64,000 nucleotides of DNA from Fomitopsis serialis (GCF_022376445.1 NW_025955071.1:62001-126000), one strand, 5' to 3'. Positions 23,817 through 36,484 are shown, counted from the first letter of the stretch. Program-made: numbers and translations. The notes: generated by a model from the sequence alone, not told the origin.

Positions 23817-24272
23817 GGTGACCTTGCCCGCCTGTTCTACAGTACTCAGTATAGTGTATTCTGCACGAGTATTGAATATCCATAGCCCCCACATTTGACA
23901 TTTGTCGGGGCCTTAAACATACCACATCGGGAGGGCTGCCGCTTAACCCTTCGCCATGTATGTCTGCGTGTTTGTGGACCTCAATGGTGTCCAGGTGCTA
24001 TGCTACACGAGAAATGGGTTTATACAGCACCGTACCTAGCCCGAGAAGGTATGTCAAGGAGCACAACATACAGGCTGTGCATATCTAAATCTGGATACAT
24101 GAACTAATCAGGCACGGAATGAAAACAATTGCTATATATGGCACCCTGGAACACGCGAGATCTTACAGATCAAAAACCGTGATCGCACTCGCCCGATGGG
24201 CCCGCAACGGCACCCAAAGCGGAAGAGCGCGCGGCAGGACCTATTTAGGGTAGGCGCCGCTCTCCCCGGCGG

Positions 24273-24331
24273 GCAGTGGGTGACCCTAAAGGGCAGCTCC
24301 CCTTTCGGGTAGCAAGCGGGGCGCCCACTGC
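24273..24331. other. Long nested stem-loop at the right end of the repeat block
   Basis: The outer stem is GCAGTGGG (24273-24280) with CCCACTGC (24324-24331). The inner stem ACCCTAAAGGG pairs with CCCTTTCGGGT, with one mismatch. It lies just inside the right terminal repeat. Confidence 0.5.
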
Positions 24332-24633
24332 AGCCATTACAGCGCCTTTATATATGAAGGCTCGCTGTAAGCTCTGGAGTTTATGTATGACCCATTTGTG
24401 CTAAGCACAGGGATTCATACATGAGTCTGCCAGCATCTGGTGCGAAAGGCAGTGGTCCTCGTACGCGTACGTCCGCGACATCGCTCCTGGATGCTTCATG
24501 CAAACACTAATGACACATCTAGGATACAATATACGTGCAGTTGTCCATACCACATCCTTCGGTGCCCTCTCAAAAACAGCTTCCATTGTCCGCGACACCG
24601 CCTGCTCGCTCCCTCGACGCATCCCCGACACGC

Positions 24634-25402
24634 TCAGTCCATCCGGGTAAGCCAGGGTGCGACCTCTCCACCCAAACCGCGAAGGCCGGCGATCTCGTCC
24701 AATGTGCCCAGAGTCGATGGGACGTCGCACGAGACACAATTCTCCACATCGGCTCCTTTGCTGCCCGCGAGCAGCAGGCCTGGAGCATCACCGAGGTGCG
24801 ACTCCTCCATTAACGTGCCGGCAGACGCAGACACTTCGATGGCATTGTCACGCTGCCGGAAGAGGTCCCACCACAAGGTGAACGCCTCCGTCTCCTTCTT
24901 CCATTGCGCGAAGTGATCCATGGGATGGATTGTTGCGTGCGCGGCCGCTTGCTTTGCTGGACCAATGCCCAGGAACTCGTCCATGGAGATGGAGATGGCC
25001 CATCCGGTGTTACCGCGGTTGCCATATGCGTAAGCGGGGGACGGGAGCATATCGTTCAGGTCCTCCGCGCTGATATCAAGCGACATCTTCAGGAACATAG
25101 CTATGTAAGCACGCAATTCATTCCGGCTTGAGATGACGATGGCTTACCAGATGACCGTCGTTGCCTTTGGCCGTATTGATTTGGGTGTTTTCAGAGCTCA
25201 GAGACGACATCGAAGAGAGGCCGTCTTGAGCAGGTTGGACCTCTGACCGGGGAAATAGGTGCGGCAAAAAATTGAGCGCGACAATGTTTGCCTCGTCAAT
25301 GTATTCAAGTATTGTGGCATCGTAGTCGCTGGAAGCCGCAGTGGCGTTCGCTATGATTGTGTGGCCAGAAGTAGTCACAACGATGGGATACATGTCCATC
25401 AT
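24634..25402 (-). CDS. Orphan family B, divergent copy B4
   Basis: Exon 1 starts MMDMYPIVVTTSGHTIIANA at 25402 and exon 2 ends WLTRMD at 24634. An intron near 25090-25150 is required; the best in-phase donor is weak, so the border is uncertain. The layout matches family B: a short N-terminal Thr/Ser-rich exon, then a helical part (IHPMDHFAQWKKETEAFTLW, WWDLFRQRDNAIE) at the position of YDWAVALKTYDHL...EDPLLE in B1 and YDYLHIEKPTLNV in B2. Overall similarity is low and no A gene follows. The upstream block at 25541-25558 keeps part of the family promoter. Unknown function. Confidence 0.5.
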
Positions 25403-28152
25403 TGGCCGCGATATGTTCTATGTCGAAGTGACGAGCAGACGTTGGTGGTACAAGGTTGTGCGGTGCCTGGCGCGTGAGGTTCGTCGACTTGGACTGGGTG
25501 TGCAAAGTCAGATGAGAGAGCCGACCGTAGCCACAGCGGTCCTTCGTGTTTGAGCGCCTACGCTGCCACTCGCAGAATGCCGAGCGACTTGTGCTTTGCC
25601 TCCATAACTCTCAAGCCTGTGCGGCCGCCTCATGTGTGCACTCGCGTACATAACATATGTATGCAGCGCCGTATATTATACGCCGGACACAATGGCCCTT
25701 ACTCCGATGCGTTGGTGAGGTCTAGGTTCACCGAGAGCTCATCGAACCTTACAGTGAAACTGAAGCTCAGTGGCATCTGTCCTGAATCACGAATCACGAC
25801 GTTTCATATGCATGAGCCTCGTCTCATCCTTACAGCTCGCGCCGGATTATGAACGGTGTTCAAACGCCAGGAGGGGCGCTCTAGTGGCAACTACCGTCGC
25901 CTCGGCTGTGGAGTACGAGTACGAGCTCCGAGGTTTGCTGGCACACAGTAGATACATGTGGGGACCTATTTCATCCTCCCATCCCAGAAGAGCATCTCCA
26001 GGTCATGTCTAACATCCAACCTGGAACCTGCCATGCCAGACCGGATGCCCTCCGCCGCCTCCGACTAAGGCGCGTCGATCAGCGGTGGCTGACCGCGGGG
26101 CAGAGACGCGTTGTGTACGCGTTATTTGGTCCGCCTTCCGTTCCAGGCAGGTGCGCTTGAAGTTCGTGTCCGCGTTCGCCCATTCTGACCTCACTTGCAA
26201 CTCTTGCGGGCTGCAGTGTCAGACAGTCTATTCGATCTTTGCCGCGCGTATTCTGGAACATTTGCTGGGGTTCCGTGAGGCTGAAGTAACGCCCCCAATC
26301 TGATCTGCCAGTAGGCTGAACCTGAGTACTTGAGTATTCATACGTCACAGTGCATACATGCTCACAATATCGTTCACAACCTGTACCACCAACGGCTCAC
26401 ACGCGCCAACTGGAACGTGTTCGACCCGTTGATAGTACAGACTGCACAGGCATCACAGGTTTTCTAGCTACGAAGACAGGTGCGGGAGTGGATGGACAGG
26501 CAGGAGGGTCGACACATACGCGATGAAGAGATACATGCAGGAGACGGTGACCCGAAACACAAACCACGAACCCATATAGCCACTCGCAGCACGAGGGCGA
26601 AGCCACCCGCAGCCTTTCGGCACGGGGGCGGGCGGACAGCTCCTCTCGGTGCTGCCGCCAGTAGGCCACCCGCGGCATGTGCTCCGCACGCGGGGGCAAG
26701 CGGACAGCGCCCTTCGGCACTGCCGCATCGAACCCACGAACACTACATGAGCGGAAGTTGAGTGGACAGGTAGGGAAGGCATGACAGGCGCGATGGGTGG
26801 ATGGTACATGAGGGGAAGCGGACCGCGGACGACGAACCACGAACCACAAGACCACACGGAAACTACTGACCTTCGCCTGCATGGAGCGGTGAGTCGCGAC
26901 CTTGATTAATGGTTGATGAGACGACGCACCAAGTGCTTGAAGTTCACAGATGACAAGACCAGTGGAAGGAGGTGAGGGAGGAAAGGAAAGGAGTGTTGGC
27001 GACTCGGTACGTTTGCGAGGTCTTTATATACCCGACTGGGCTGTCAGCCTGGCGGATGCGGCTGGCTCAGCGCTCAGGTCTCTGACCGCCGTCAGCAACC
27101 CACCAATGTTCTGCGCGCCAGCCTCTCACTCGATCTGTTGGCCTGGGTCGCAACGCGGTCACGTGATACGTCTTTAAACCACCTACGGCAGAAGTTGCAC
27201 AGCCTTGGACCGTGGGTACCTGCGGCTCATGCACATGGCCCCCACATACTCACGGAGACGAGGATTCTCCAGGATGCGCTTCAGGTGATGTGTTGAGTTC
27301 CCTGTCGGTGGGCTCTGCGGATCCCTAATAGGGCTTACTCTGACACAAGCACACCGCCGACACTCGCAAGTGTGAGTACTGGTCGCATCGATGATGTGTA
27401 CGATACTGACCTCCTCAACGTCAATCGAAACTTATTACCACCTGGATGTCCAGCGCCCCCGGTAAGGAAGAGAATCGCTCTTTGCGCATGTCAAACGATG
27501 TTGCACGGAAGACGCACTTCCCGCACCGCCCAATGATCGTCTTGATGCGCTTGTCATCCTATAGTAGGGTTGGACGGCCTGCGGCTCCCTTACTACCATA
27601 CTCGACGCCTCAAACGTCATTGATGCCTCGAACCTCGAGATTACAAATATTTCATGTTCAACGTTTGTCATTTAACAATCAATCGCGCCCATATCCCCTC
27701 CGAGTCGCGCCTACTCCTCACAGTCCGCGAGCTCCGGATCCAAGAACGCCATCCTGTCCCCGTTCTCGCACTGCTCTGCCCCTTCCCTCTTCAATTTGAA
27801 CTCGGTCAAGCGATGCCGAGGGTGCGCTCGAGCGCGGAGTCGCACCCAGGTCCGCGGATGGCGTCAAGCCTGAGTGTACGGCCGATCGTAAAGGAGGTCG
27901 CTGGACGGTAGTTCCCTCAGGCTTCTGCACCAGAGCCGTGGATGCTCGATGAGGATGTCCGAGGCCCATTCATTAACTAGACAGACCAACTTCGCTTCGA
28001 ATACATTGTACAAGCTCGACTACGATCTTCTCCAGTTTCGTCTCACTGTACGAAGAGTATCAGCTGAAGTCCAGGGGGGCGGTGCCAATGCGCTACCACA
28101 CCTTCTAGTATATACGAACTATCTGCCTCGTTGCTAGGCTGCGTCCATAGTG
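25403..28152. other. Gene-poor stretch with a short tandem repeat
   Basis: Several open frames exist here (for example 26397-26882 minus, 27446-27799 plus), but they are proline-, arginine- and serine-rich without domain texture. The only structure noted is a two-copy repeat of about 67 bp at 26585-26725 and the remnant of the B4 promoter. No gene is supported. Confidence 0.45.
26585..26725. repeat. Two-copy 67-bp tandem repeat
   Basis: Both units run GCCACCCGC(A/G)GC...GCAC(G)..GGGGGC..GCGGACAGC...TTCGGCACTGCCGC or close variants, next to each other. The GCGGACAGC core resembles words in the 22-kb minisatellite. Confidence 0.5.
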
Positions 28153-31100
28153 TCAGTTGCCAGTCGAGGTGTTATGTACGATCGGGTCAGAAAGCATTCT
28201 AAGCAACCACTCATCCAGCTGCCGTTCGTTGTCCCGGAACTCCCGGAACTTCTCGTCCAGCCGCTCCGTGGTACAATGGACGATGTCCTGTATGTTCGGA
28301 TCGCTTCTGAGACTGTCGAGGAACATCGTGGATCCTGGGTCGTTCCCGATCTGATTCACGCAGAAGCGCACTGCTGTTGGTTCATATCCAGCGCGCACGA
28401 GGCGTTGACGACATTCTGCGATAGCGTCCTCGAATTGGATCTCGTAGTCGCCTGGACAGCCGTCCGTGATAATACAGATCAACAGTGGGCGGTCGAGGAG
28501 GCGTGCGTGGTGGTCCGGTCGGTCTAGGACATCGTAGACCAACGGCTGGAGAACATGTCTCCTCAGGTTTGTGCCCAGGGGTGTCCCACCATCGGGTGAT
28601 ACTCTACCGACTGCGTTGAGTACTTGGGTAGCGGGAATGTTGTCCTGTGCTGCCCATACAGCATTGATGAAACGTATACTGACGCCGTAGGGAGGAGGTA
28701 AGGCCCGCGTTGTGATGTTGGCAATGCGGGCTACGGCGTCACGCTGAAGGGTCCAGCGCGTTGGGCTATCCAGCGTCATCGACCCGCTGTCATCACAGTA
28801 CAGCACCGGATGATACAGACTCAGGCGAATGAGTCGCGTGACGTTTTGCCTCGTCACAGGGAAGGATCGCCCATCGTCTTTCAACTGCGCAGCGTTCGCC
28901 TCGACCGTCTTGACAAATGTATCGTTGTCTTTGAAAAACTTCTGTAGCCCAGACGCAGCGACGTGCTCCGTGATCACATCGTGGGCTTCCTGGACGTCCA
29001 GAGCCTACCGACGAGCCATTCAGCGTCTTGATCAAGATATCACAAAGAAATTGAGTAATACAACGGTGCTTACCGGTGCAGAATACTCCTGAAGTTCGGA
29101 TCCTGGCATCCTTTGCAGTAACATTACACGACGGGATGGGGCGGCCTCAGGACATGCAAGGAATCCAGAGCCTGCGTCTGAAATTTGAGCTTCCGTAGCC
29201 TGAGGGATAGCACGGCGAATGGCAGATTGAGCCGATGTGTGGGCATCTACTCCAGTGGAACCCGACCGGACAGCGTGATGGACCCCCTGCCGTGCAGATG
29301 TCTATAGAAAATTGAAGACGTTTTGAACATAACGCCAAAGTAGGCGCGGGATGAACGACATACCCCATCATCGGATGATGGCACGCTAAAATCACCAGGC
29401 ATTCCTCGCAGGCCACTTGAGCCATGAGCACACGGGACAAAGTCATCATTTGTGTCCAAGCCGTCATCCTTCCATTGCCATGTTAGCTCCCACGAACAGT
29501 TCAAAGGCTACAAGACGAACTGCATACCTTGTCGACGGAAGGGCTTTGCTTCGGATGTACCATCGGAGAACCATTGTGCCTGGTATGGGATGCAGCCGGC
29601 GTTGCTACGTGGTCATCTTCTGCTGTAGCCTCCTTCTCCGACAGGCTCGCTGACGTCACATCTGGGGCTGCAGGCAGGAAGTAGGCGATAACGATGCCTA
29701 ATGCACCACATATTGCTGCGATGATGAATCCCCACCTGTACCAACATATCAGCTACATTCGACATGATGCGCGAGCAGCCCCGAGTCCTACACCACACTC
29801 ACTGCTTACGGAGATTCTCATCGATAGTGTTGAAGGCATGGATTCCCGCCAAGGCGCCTGCAGTCCCGAAGGCGGCAGTAACACCGTAAAATGACCCCCT
29901 TATATCGTTCTGTCAGAGCGATTGGCGAGGATGCCTATGGCTGAGGTTTACCTGAAGTTCCGGGGGTACGATCTTGAAGTTGACCATCAGTCCGGGGATA
30001 CGCGAGATGGATGTGATAGGGTCGACTCACTCTAAGGCGATGAGACTCAACATATTTCCAGGACCCTAATTTGTCGTCAGCGAATGCGTCCAGACTGTCA
30101 ACTATCGCGACTCGCCAGGTTTCCCATGAAGAGCATCAAAGCGTAGCTGTTCAGAGTTGAGTCATTCGATAGGGTAAAGGATGAATGGTCACGTACAGAA
30201 CCACCAGAAGAGGGACGATCTTGACGAGACGGTCGTATGCACAACCAATTATCAGGGCTGTGTCCGTACACAGCGACTTACAAGATTAGAAAGGTGGAGT
30301 GTGAGAGGCAAGCGACTGACCAAAGACAACATAACCCGCGAGTGAAACAAGCATCTTGTTCAAGTCCCAAGCGTCAGCAGCCGCAGAGCATCTGGCACTT
30401 ATATAGATGCTCACGATGTTACGTCTTCCCATAGCATCACACCACATAGCGCCTACCCAGCTTCCGCAGAGAGCAAAAACGCCCAGCAGCAACTCGAATC
30501 CTGCGGTTCTCCACAGGTCCCCATCGACGATGGTGTAGAGAATGACTCCCGAGAGTACAATCTTGGGGTATGCCACCTACATGCCTGATATCAAGACTCA
30601 AGAAGCATAGATACGTGAAGGTCATGCTTACGAAATTATACACAAACCTGAAGAAATCAATCGGGTAGAATTTTGTGAGAAAATGCACAACAACAACAAC
30701 TAAGGCGGCGTACCATAGGCAGCATGTACGAGCCATCCCAGCCCAGTTTCGTCTGAGCTCCAATGAATACACGGATAGATCTGCTAAGATTAGCTATGTT
30801 TAGGCGTCGACATGCGTGATTTAACAGCTCGTCCAGACGTACGCCCCATGATACGCCTTCCGTACCTGTATATACCGGGGTCACCTATCAACTCATGTGG
30901 CAATCATGGTTACACTCACCGTTCAGAAATGTCCCGTAGGCTGCTATAACAAATCGCTGCTAGTGGAATGACGATCCCTATCCCAGTGCACACTGGCCAC
31001 ACAGTAGCGAGATGTTCTGGACGCGCCGCTGACAGCACGACGAGGAAGACAATTGTTGCTAGCGGAGCTCCAGCCTTCAGTGATGATGTTAGAGACACGC

Positions 31101-31980
31101 TTCTACTTACGACAACAGCATACGCACGCTGAACATGACGTTGGTCATCAGAACAAATACTGGAGAAACACCGCAGTCAATGTACGCGGATCATCAAGTC
31201 AACAAGATGTCACTACCTCGTCCCTTCTTGGTGGTCATATCATCGACGGCTTCAAATGCAATCGTACATGCTGAAGTATAAATGCCGCCAATTCCCTGAG
31301 AGATGTAAATGCATCGAATCATACATAACATGAAATTGGTATGTCTCCTACCACGCCTATGATACCTCTCGCGACCGTCACGAACCACAGCAGGCCCGAC
31401 AAGCCTCCGTGAAGACCGCGGGCAGCTGTGCAAAGTACAGCGCCCACGAGAATCATGGCGGCTGACGCAGACAACGAAGCCTTCTGTCCGAATCTATCGC
31501 AAGATAGTCCGAAGGCTATCTGACCAAGAAATTGCCCTTGGCGAGCATACATCAAGCGTCAAACTCCGTTCGGCAGGTCGAAGGTAGGGCTTGCACCCAC
31601 ACAGACTGACCGACGAGTAGTGCGTCCCACGATCGTAGCAGGTCCTCCCTGCGGTAGCTTTGATCGTACAACATCGCGAACACAACCTGTATCGCCATTG
31701 GGTCATGAATCGATGTGTATGTTCCATACACTGCACGCACGTCAATCATGATAAGTATGTTGAAGTAATCTGAGCGGGGAGACGCCAATCGGTTCCGTCA
31801 GGTCTTCATGACATGTAAGGTCAATATAGACTTACAGGACGCAGAAAGAATAGCGAGAGCTAGGACAATGGAAGTCGGAGGCATCCGCGAGCTCGCCGTG
31901 ACGCCCTCGCTCGCCATGCGAGGGTTCGCGGCGGGCGCGCCGTCTCCTAGGTCCGCAGTAGGCTTGGGTGAATGAAGCAT
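28153..31980 (-). CDS. MFS transporter (GIT1-like) fused to a C-terminal vWA domain, copy 1
   Basis: A many-exon gene. The start is MLHSPKPTADLGDGAPAANP, and exon 1 ends in the first membrane segment (IVLALAILSAS|YYFNILIMID). MFS landmarks follow: WDALLVGQFLGQIAFGLSCD, IIGVGIGGIYTSACTIAFEA (the GxGxGGxY signature of phosphate/glycerophosphodiester symporters), VIL..VDGDLWRTAGFELLL and WGFIIAAICGALGIVIAYFLP. The frame then continues in phase 0 through three more exons (SVDK|DD.LDTNDDFV; DDG|TSARQG; EYSAP|ALDVQEAHDV) into a vWA domain. Its MIDAS residues are intact: DDSGSM, GGTPLGT and ITDGCP. There is no separate ATG-started exon for the vWA part. A plasma-membrane transporter with a cytosolic metal-binding adhesion-type domain is inferred. 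The duplicate at 56860-60856 has the same structure. Confidence 0.72.
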
Positions 31981-33475
31981 TGAGGAGGAAAGAGATAGCT
32001 GGTCACGCCAGCGCGCAGCACCATTAAGTATGACTTATCCCCGGGAACTCGCCAAGGATCATGGCCGGTCAAGAGTTCGCGTCAGAGATCGGCGAGTAGC
32101 GGTCATGACACGAGGATGTGAGGCAAACTGAAGCAGTAAAAGAGGGTCAATATGCATCCAGTCAACATCGACTCTGCCGGAAGTAACATCACTTCGCTCG
32201 ACCACGTTGCAGGCCACGTTTCGGCTAAGTACGAGTATGGTACCTTCGTTACCATACGACTGTCAGAGCTGAAGCAGGCAATGTGGATAACGACGAACCC
32301 GGTGAGGCAACTCCCCAGGGTGATTTATCTTCATTGACCTCGGGGACAGGTGCCGTAGCGACGGTAGAAGCCGCTGCATGGCAAGCCATACAGAAGGGCC
32401 TTGGTCGCCATGATTAGTCGTTCTTGGTCTCAATATCCGACTGAGAGGAATCCTCGTAAAATCGCGAGAGAGTTGCCCATTCAAGTTAACCGTTGGTATT
32501 GAACAGCCGAAGGACTCGGAACAACCTGAGATACTATAATCCCTCAGTGTCTGCTGCTTCTGTGTCTAATCATAGAGTCTACGGTTCGCCGTACACGTAC
32601 GCAGCAGGGGTTTTGGTCCTTACACAAGATCGGGGATTGGGATGGACGGGAGGCGTCTCGGATTGGCGTTCGTCGGTGGTTTAGGTCACGGTTCAATTAA
32701 TCCTAGGCGCCTGTAGTATCATACATAAGTACGCTACTATATCGGGTCACGATCTCGGACAGTCTAGGTAGTCGGTCACTCGAGCCTCATTCAACAATCA
32801 CCCCTTCTATAGCTATGAAATAAATTGTAGCATGTCTCAATGCATCCTTGTAATGCCTGTACAAAATTTGAGGCCAATACACTGAGATCTGTGTGCAGGA
32901 AAAATCACCCTTTGCGATGATACCTATTTCTGGTAAGCAGTGTGGCTCACCCTACTCTCGACCAGAACTTTAGCTACTGAGCTCGACTCAATGATTGTAT
33001 ATTTTTTCTCATATTTTTCTCGTATTTCTGAGGTCTCTTAACATACCTTCTCACAATAATTAAGGTCATTATGGCCCATACAGAGTGAGGAGGGCTTGTC
33101 GAATGCTAAGGTGGACGAGATCGTGACCCGATATAGTATTGTAATACGATTTTGAAGTGTCAATACAATGGTGCTATTCGGGAGAAGTCCGCGACGTCGC
33201 TCTACTCCGAGTCTTGTCCACATCGGTCGTGCAGCCTTGAGCCATAGCTTTGCACTAGCTACTCGATGCCAGCGGATGGCACATCGCTTCAGCCTTGGCT
33301 TACTGTCTCACGGGCAGTAACTACTTAATCAATCGCGACTAAGTACGTCGACGTGGTACCCACTGATCAGACGAGGAATGTGCTACTCTCTTTCAAAGCC
33401 CTCTAGGTGAGAAGATAAAACACATTGCACGGAACGAAACAGCCCTGAACATATACATCGCCGCCAGTCATGCAT
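31981..33475. other. Intergenic between A2 and MFS-vWA copy 1
   Basis: No coding frame is supported. It is about twice as long as the same interval in the other arm (56121-56859), so one arm has gained or lost sequence here. Confidence 0.5.
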
Positions 33476-34894
33476 TCATGGCCCGCGCACTAGGCCCAGC
33501 ATGACCGCGACCTTGTAGAACTCCCCTCCTTCCTTCCTCCCGTGCTTGCGCTCCGGTCCCAACTTCCGACGTATGGCATCCTCAGGCAAGCGTTGTGCAT
33601 CGGTCTTGCATTCTACCTTGGTCGGTGCGGATATGGCCTGCTCGCAGATCGGACAATCGATCCAGTCGCAAGGCCGCGGGCAGCTGGGGACGTCTTTTCT
33701 CTGCCCCCATCGCTGGGACGGTGCATCTACGATGTCACACCGTGTTTCAGGCTGGCGAGGGGCGTGGGTGTCTAGAAATCTTCCACTCAAAGCATTCGAG
33801 CTGGAATCTCGTTGAGGGCGAGCGGACGTCTTCGCATGGTGAAGACCTTCCCTGCGCCTCGTTTTAGGGTGCGCCTTGTCCCGTCTGGCAGCGGTTTGGG
33901 CGGCGATATCCATCGTCGAGTAGGATGCGTCGCTTCCCTTCTGGTCTGCCACAGGTGTGCAGAACGGGCAGTCGATCCAATCACATTCGCGCAAGGGGCC
34001 ATCCCCCGCCTGTCTTGCGGTCGCGTCCACCACGCTAGGCTCGTGCTCTTCGCCATCAGTCGGCGTGCCATAGGGAGCACTTAGTATGTCCAGCCGGCCA
34101 GCGTCGCGACCAAGACTCCAAGACGTCTCGGAGGATGTCTCCGAAGCATCTGACGCGGGTGGGGAGTTCGTGACTGGGTAGAACTGGGCGTCCTGTAAGC
34201 ACCCCGCCATACTCCCTACATTCGGTGCACTCACCATGTCATCCAGGTTGATCTGAGAGCAAATGGATTTCACTTGTGTCGTATCGCTTCGCCGCGGCGA
34301 AAGAAGCGGCCATGTAGCAAAGCTGTCGTTATCCGTCTGTAGGCGTGGCACACTAGGTGAGCACGAAGCAATATACGGTTATACGCGGTCACTCACATGG
34401 CGATTGTCATTGACCGTATTTGTTTCGGTGCTTTGTAGACACACGCGACCTCCGCAAATTTCCCATTCGTGATCCACGATGGCGGATATGTTCGCCCTAT
34501 CGACCTTCGCCGGACGCATCGGTCGCGGTGTCGCGAAGATGGTCGGCTCAACGACGGTGACATTGGGAATCCACAGCTCCGTGACCGTCTCTTGTGGGGT
34601 TATGTAGCACATCCCGTCATAATCCGGGACGCGTCGCGAACGGGAATGTTGGCGAGAATACGCGGCGGCCACGCTCGGGGGAGTGGCGTTGCCTTCAAGA
34701 GCGTCGCACTGGGCCTCCTCGGGCTCCACGAAGGACTCCGGGCTGTTCGAGAACACATTGGTGTACTGCGGTCCACCATTTGAACGTGGAATAGCAGCAG
34801 GTTCGGCAAACGCCACATTTGCGAGGCACAGGTTCGCGTCCGCGTTGACGTTTGTGCCGCGTCTGGCAAGTGAGAGCAAGTATACCGCGCGCAT
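33476..34894 (-). CDS. Orphan family A, copy A2 (twin CDWIDC motifs)
   Basis: Exons 34397-34894, 34235-34336 and 33476-34192, all joined in phase 0, about 438 residues. It starts MRAVYLLSLARRGTNVNADA; the exon 1 core is AKVDRANISAIVDHEWEICG. The small exon 2 reads DSFATWPLLSPRRSDTTQVK and ends INLDDM. Exon 3 carries GPLRECDWIDCPFC, a basic linker, then RPCDWIDCPICEQAIS, and ends GRKEGGEFYKVAVMLGLVRG. The two C-x5-C-x2-C motifs could each hold half of a metal site, but no family is recognised. There is no signal peptide or membrane span. The best-preserved member with A3; it lies 580 bp downstream of B2 on the same strand. Reading frames are intact, so it is probably expressed. Confidence 0.72.
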
Positions 34895-35014
34895 TGTAGG
34901 CTGATGAGATTGATAGGGTTGTTTTGGCGTCCTGGGAAGGTTTGTGCCGCGAGACAGTTGTCGTCGTCGGGGACAAAGACGAGGATATGCAACTCAAGTT
35001 CGGGTTGGTGGCGG

Positions 35015-35030
35015 CCTTTATGCTGGGCGC
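35015..35030 (-). promoter_or_regulatory. Shared A/B core-promoter block, A2
   Basis: On the gene strand GCGCCCAGCATAAAGG lies about 121 bp upstream of the A2 ATG. It is identical in sequence and spacing to A3 and nearly so to B2 and B3. Confidence 0.6.
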
Positions 35031-35474
35031 TTACGCGATGGTGGCCCAAGCCACACTGGCCGGCGGCAAGCTATGTGGATATCGCCTCGGCGCAGATTGG
35101 GTCTCCCGCAAGTGTTGTGCGGTGGTCGGCGACCGACGTTGGATCACGAAGATGGGGATACGCTCAGACAGTGGTCCGGCCGAGTTACATGACCAAGTTC
35201 TTAGCTATGCATAGCGGCTATGTTCGTCATCGAGCACATCCAGGCGTTTGTGAACAAGAAATGGTGGTCTTCAAAACATATAAATCACTTGAACCGATGG
35301 CTTAGACTGGCTATCCCAAAACAAATACAAATGCTGCCCGACAAGCCGCTGATAGGATCCCTCCTCGCTTCACTGGCGACAAACACTCCCGTCTCTTATG
35401 CCATGCCCACTACCTTCCGTATTCACCGTACTCTCCCAAAGCCTCGCCACCACTTCGACCAGCCGGTACCCGAG

Positions 35475-36484
35475 TTACTCGCGTAATCCGACCAGTCCTG
35501 GGTCTACATCCGATGGCGTCTTGATGCCAGTGGGCAAGGTGCTCTCGGCTCTCTCGTCTGACGCATCTTCGTGCGCCGGTGCGAGCAACACACTCGGGGC
35601 GTCATCCGTACGGGGTTTCTCCAGCAATGGATCCTCGCCAGCACTGCCGACCATCTTCTCAGCCTCCCGCCACAGCGCCTTCGCCTCCTCCGATGGGCCC
35701 ATATCCTGTGCCAACTTCTCGACGTTCAGCGTCGGCTTCTCGATGTGGAGGTAGTCGTAACTACGGAGCGCGGCAGTGCAGACGAAATCTTCGGACACTT
35801 CGCGATCGGGCACCGGAGGAGACTGCCACAGGACTCTGGTAACCTGCTTCTGTTCGCCGACGTACTCGAGCCATGACGGATTAGCGAGGCTCGGCCTAAA
35901 TGGCTCGAGGTCTGCGCGGCCCCCGGAGATGTTTCCCAATCCAACTTCGGGCATAGCGATCCAGACAGGGTTCAGGATCGCACCCCTGGGGAGCCTGAAG
36001 GCCTCAAGGTTGTTTCCGCTGGCGAAGGTGGAGCGGTACCCAGAGCGAGCGGTGTTGCTACGGATTGGGTTGAAGACGGCCCCTCCAGAGAAGGGCAGCG
36101 GTGCTTCAATACGACGAGTCGCAAAGTCGTCCGATCCTGGGTGTCCAAGGGGAAACCCCTACCGCGTCATTCCGGTGAGCACACATGCATTTACGTCTGC
36201 AGATTGTCATTTTGACTTACGGCTTTGGCACGACTGCCTGCTGTCGTATTTGTGTTTGTGCTCCAAGAGCTCGTCGATGTGGTCTCCGAAGATGCGCTGC
36301 GCTGGTGTCGAAGTCCTGTAGTAACGACACGCGACCGGGATACGGCGGGCATATCATTGACGTGTTCCCTTGACGTTGCTTTGGTGGAATGTAGGGGGGT
36401 GATACTGGGGGTGGCATCTCTGATGGGTATTATGGGAGTCCGCAGGTAAGAGCCGTTGTGATGAGGCTGAGTGATCGACGACAT
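35475..36484 (-). CDS. Orphan family B, copy B2 (intact)
   Basis: Exons 36221-36484 and 35475-36158 join in phase 0 (RAKA|GFPLGHPGSDDF), giving about 315 residues. It starts MSSITQPHHNGSYLRTPIIP; exon 1 is Ser/Thr-rich. Exon 2 reads APLPFSGGAVFNPIRSNT, RGAILNPVWIAMPEVGLGNI, SWLEYVGEQKQVTRVLWQSP, DFVCTAALRSYDYLHIEKPT and AGEDPLLEKP, ending DPGLVGLRE. It is mostly soluble and acidic toward the end; no signal peptide, membrane segment or known domain. It is the only B copy with every frame and border intact, so it is the reference for the family. A2 follows on the same strand; a truncated fragment of gene D lies upstream in divergent position. Confidence 0.68.

Larger units (their letters stand above)
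21220..24390. mobile_element. Candidate 3.2-kb element or repeat block with terminal inverted repeats
   Basis: TCATACATAAACTCCAG at 21220-21236 recurs inverted at 24374-24390. The similarity continues inward for about 15 bp (CTTAC..GC/CG..AGCC), giving 32-bp imperfect terminal repeats. Between them lie hairpins, GC-rich minisatellites and degenerate Ser/Thr/Gly-rich frames, but no transposase. No target-site duplication was found, so this may be a non-autonomous element or a nested set of repeats. Confidence 0.4.

Noticed and set aside
26397..26882. Minus-strand open frame of 161 codons
   Set aside because: Overlaps the 67-bp tandem repeat, low complexity, no counterpart in the duplicate regions.
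28153..31980. Assignment of the transporter to PHO84 itself
   Set aside because: The first helix lacks the DAYD-type phosphate motif; the VDGDLWRTAG and GPGN segments fit the GIT1-like branch better.
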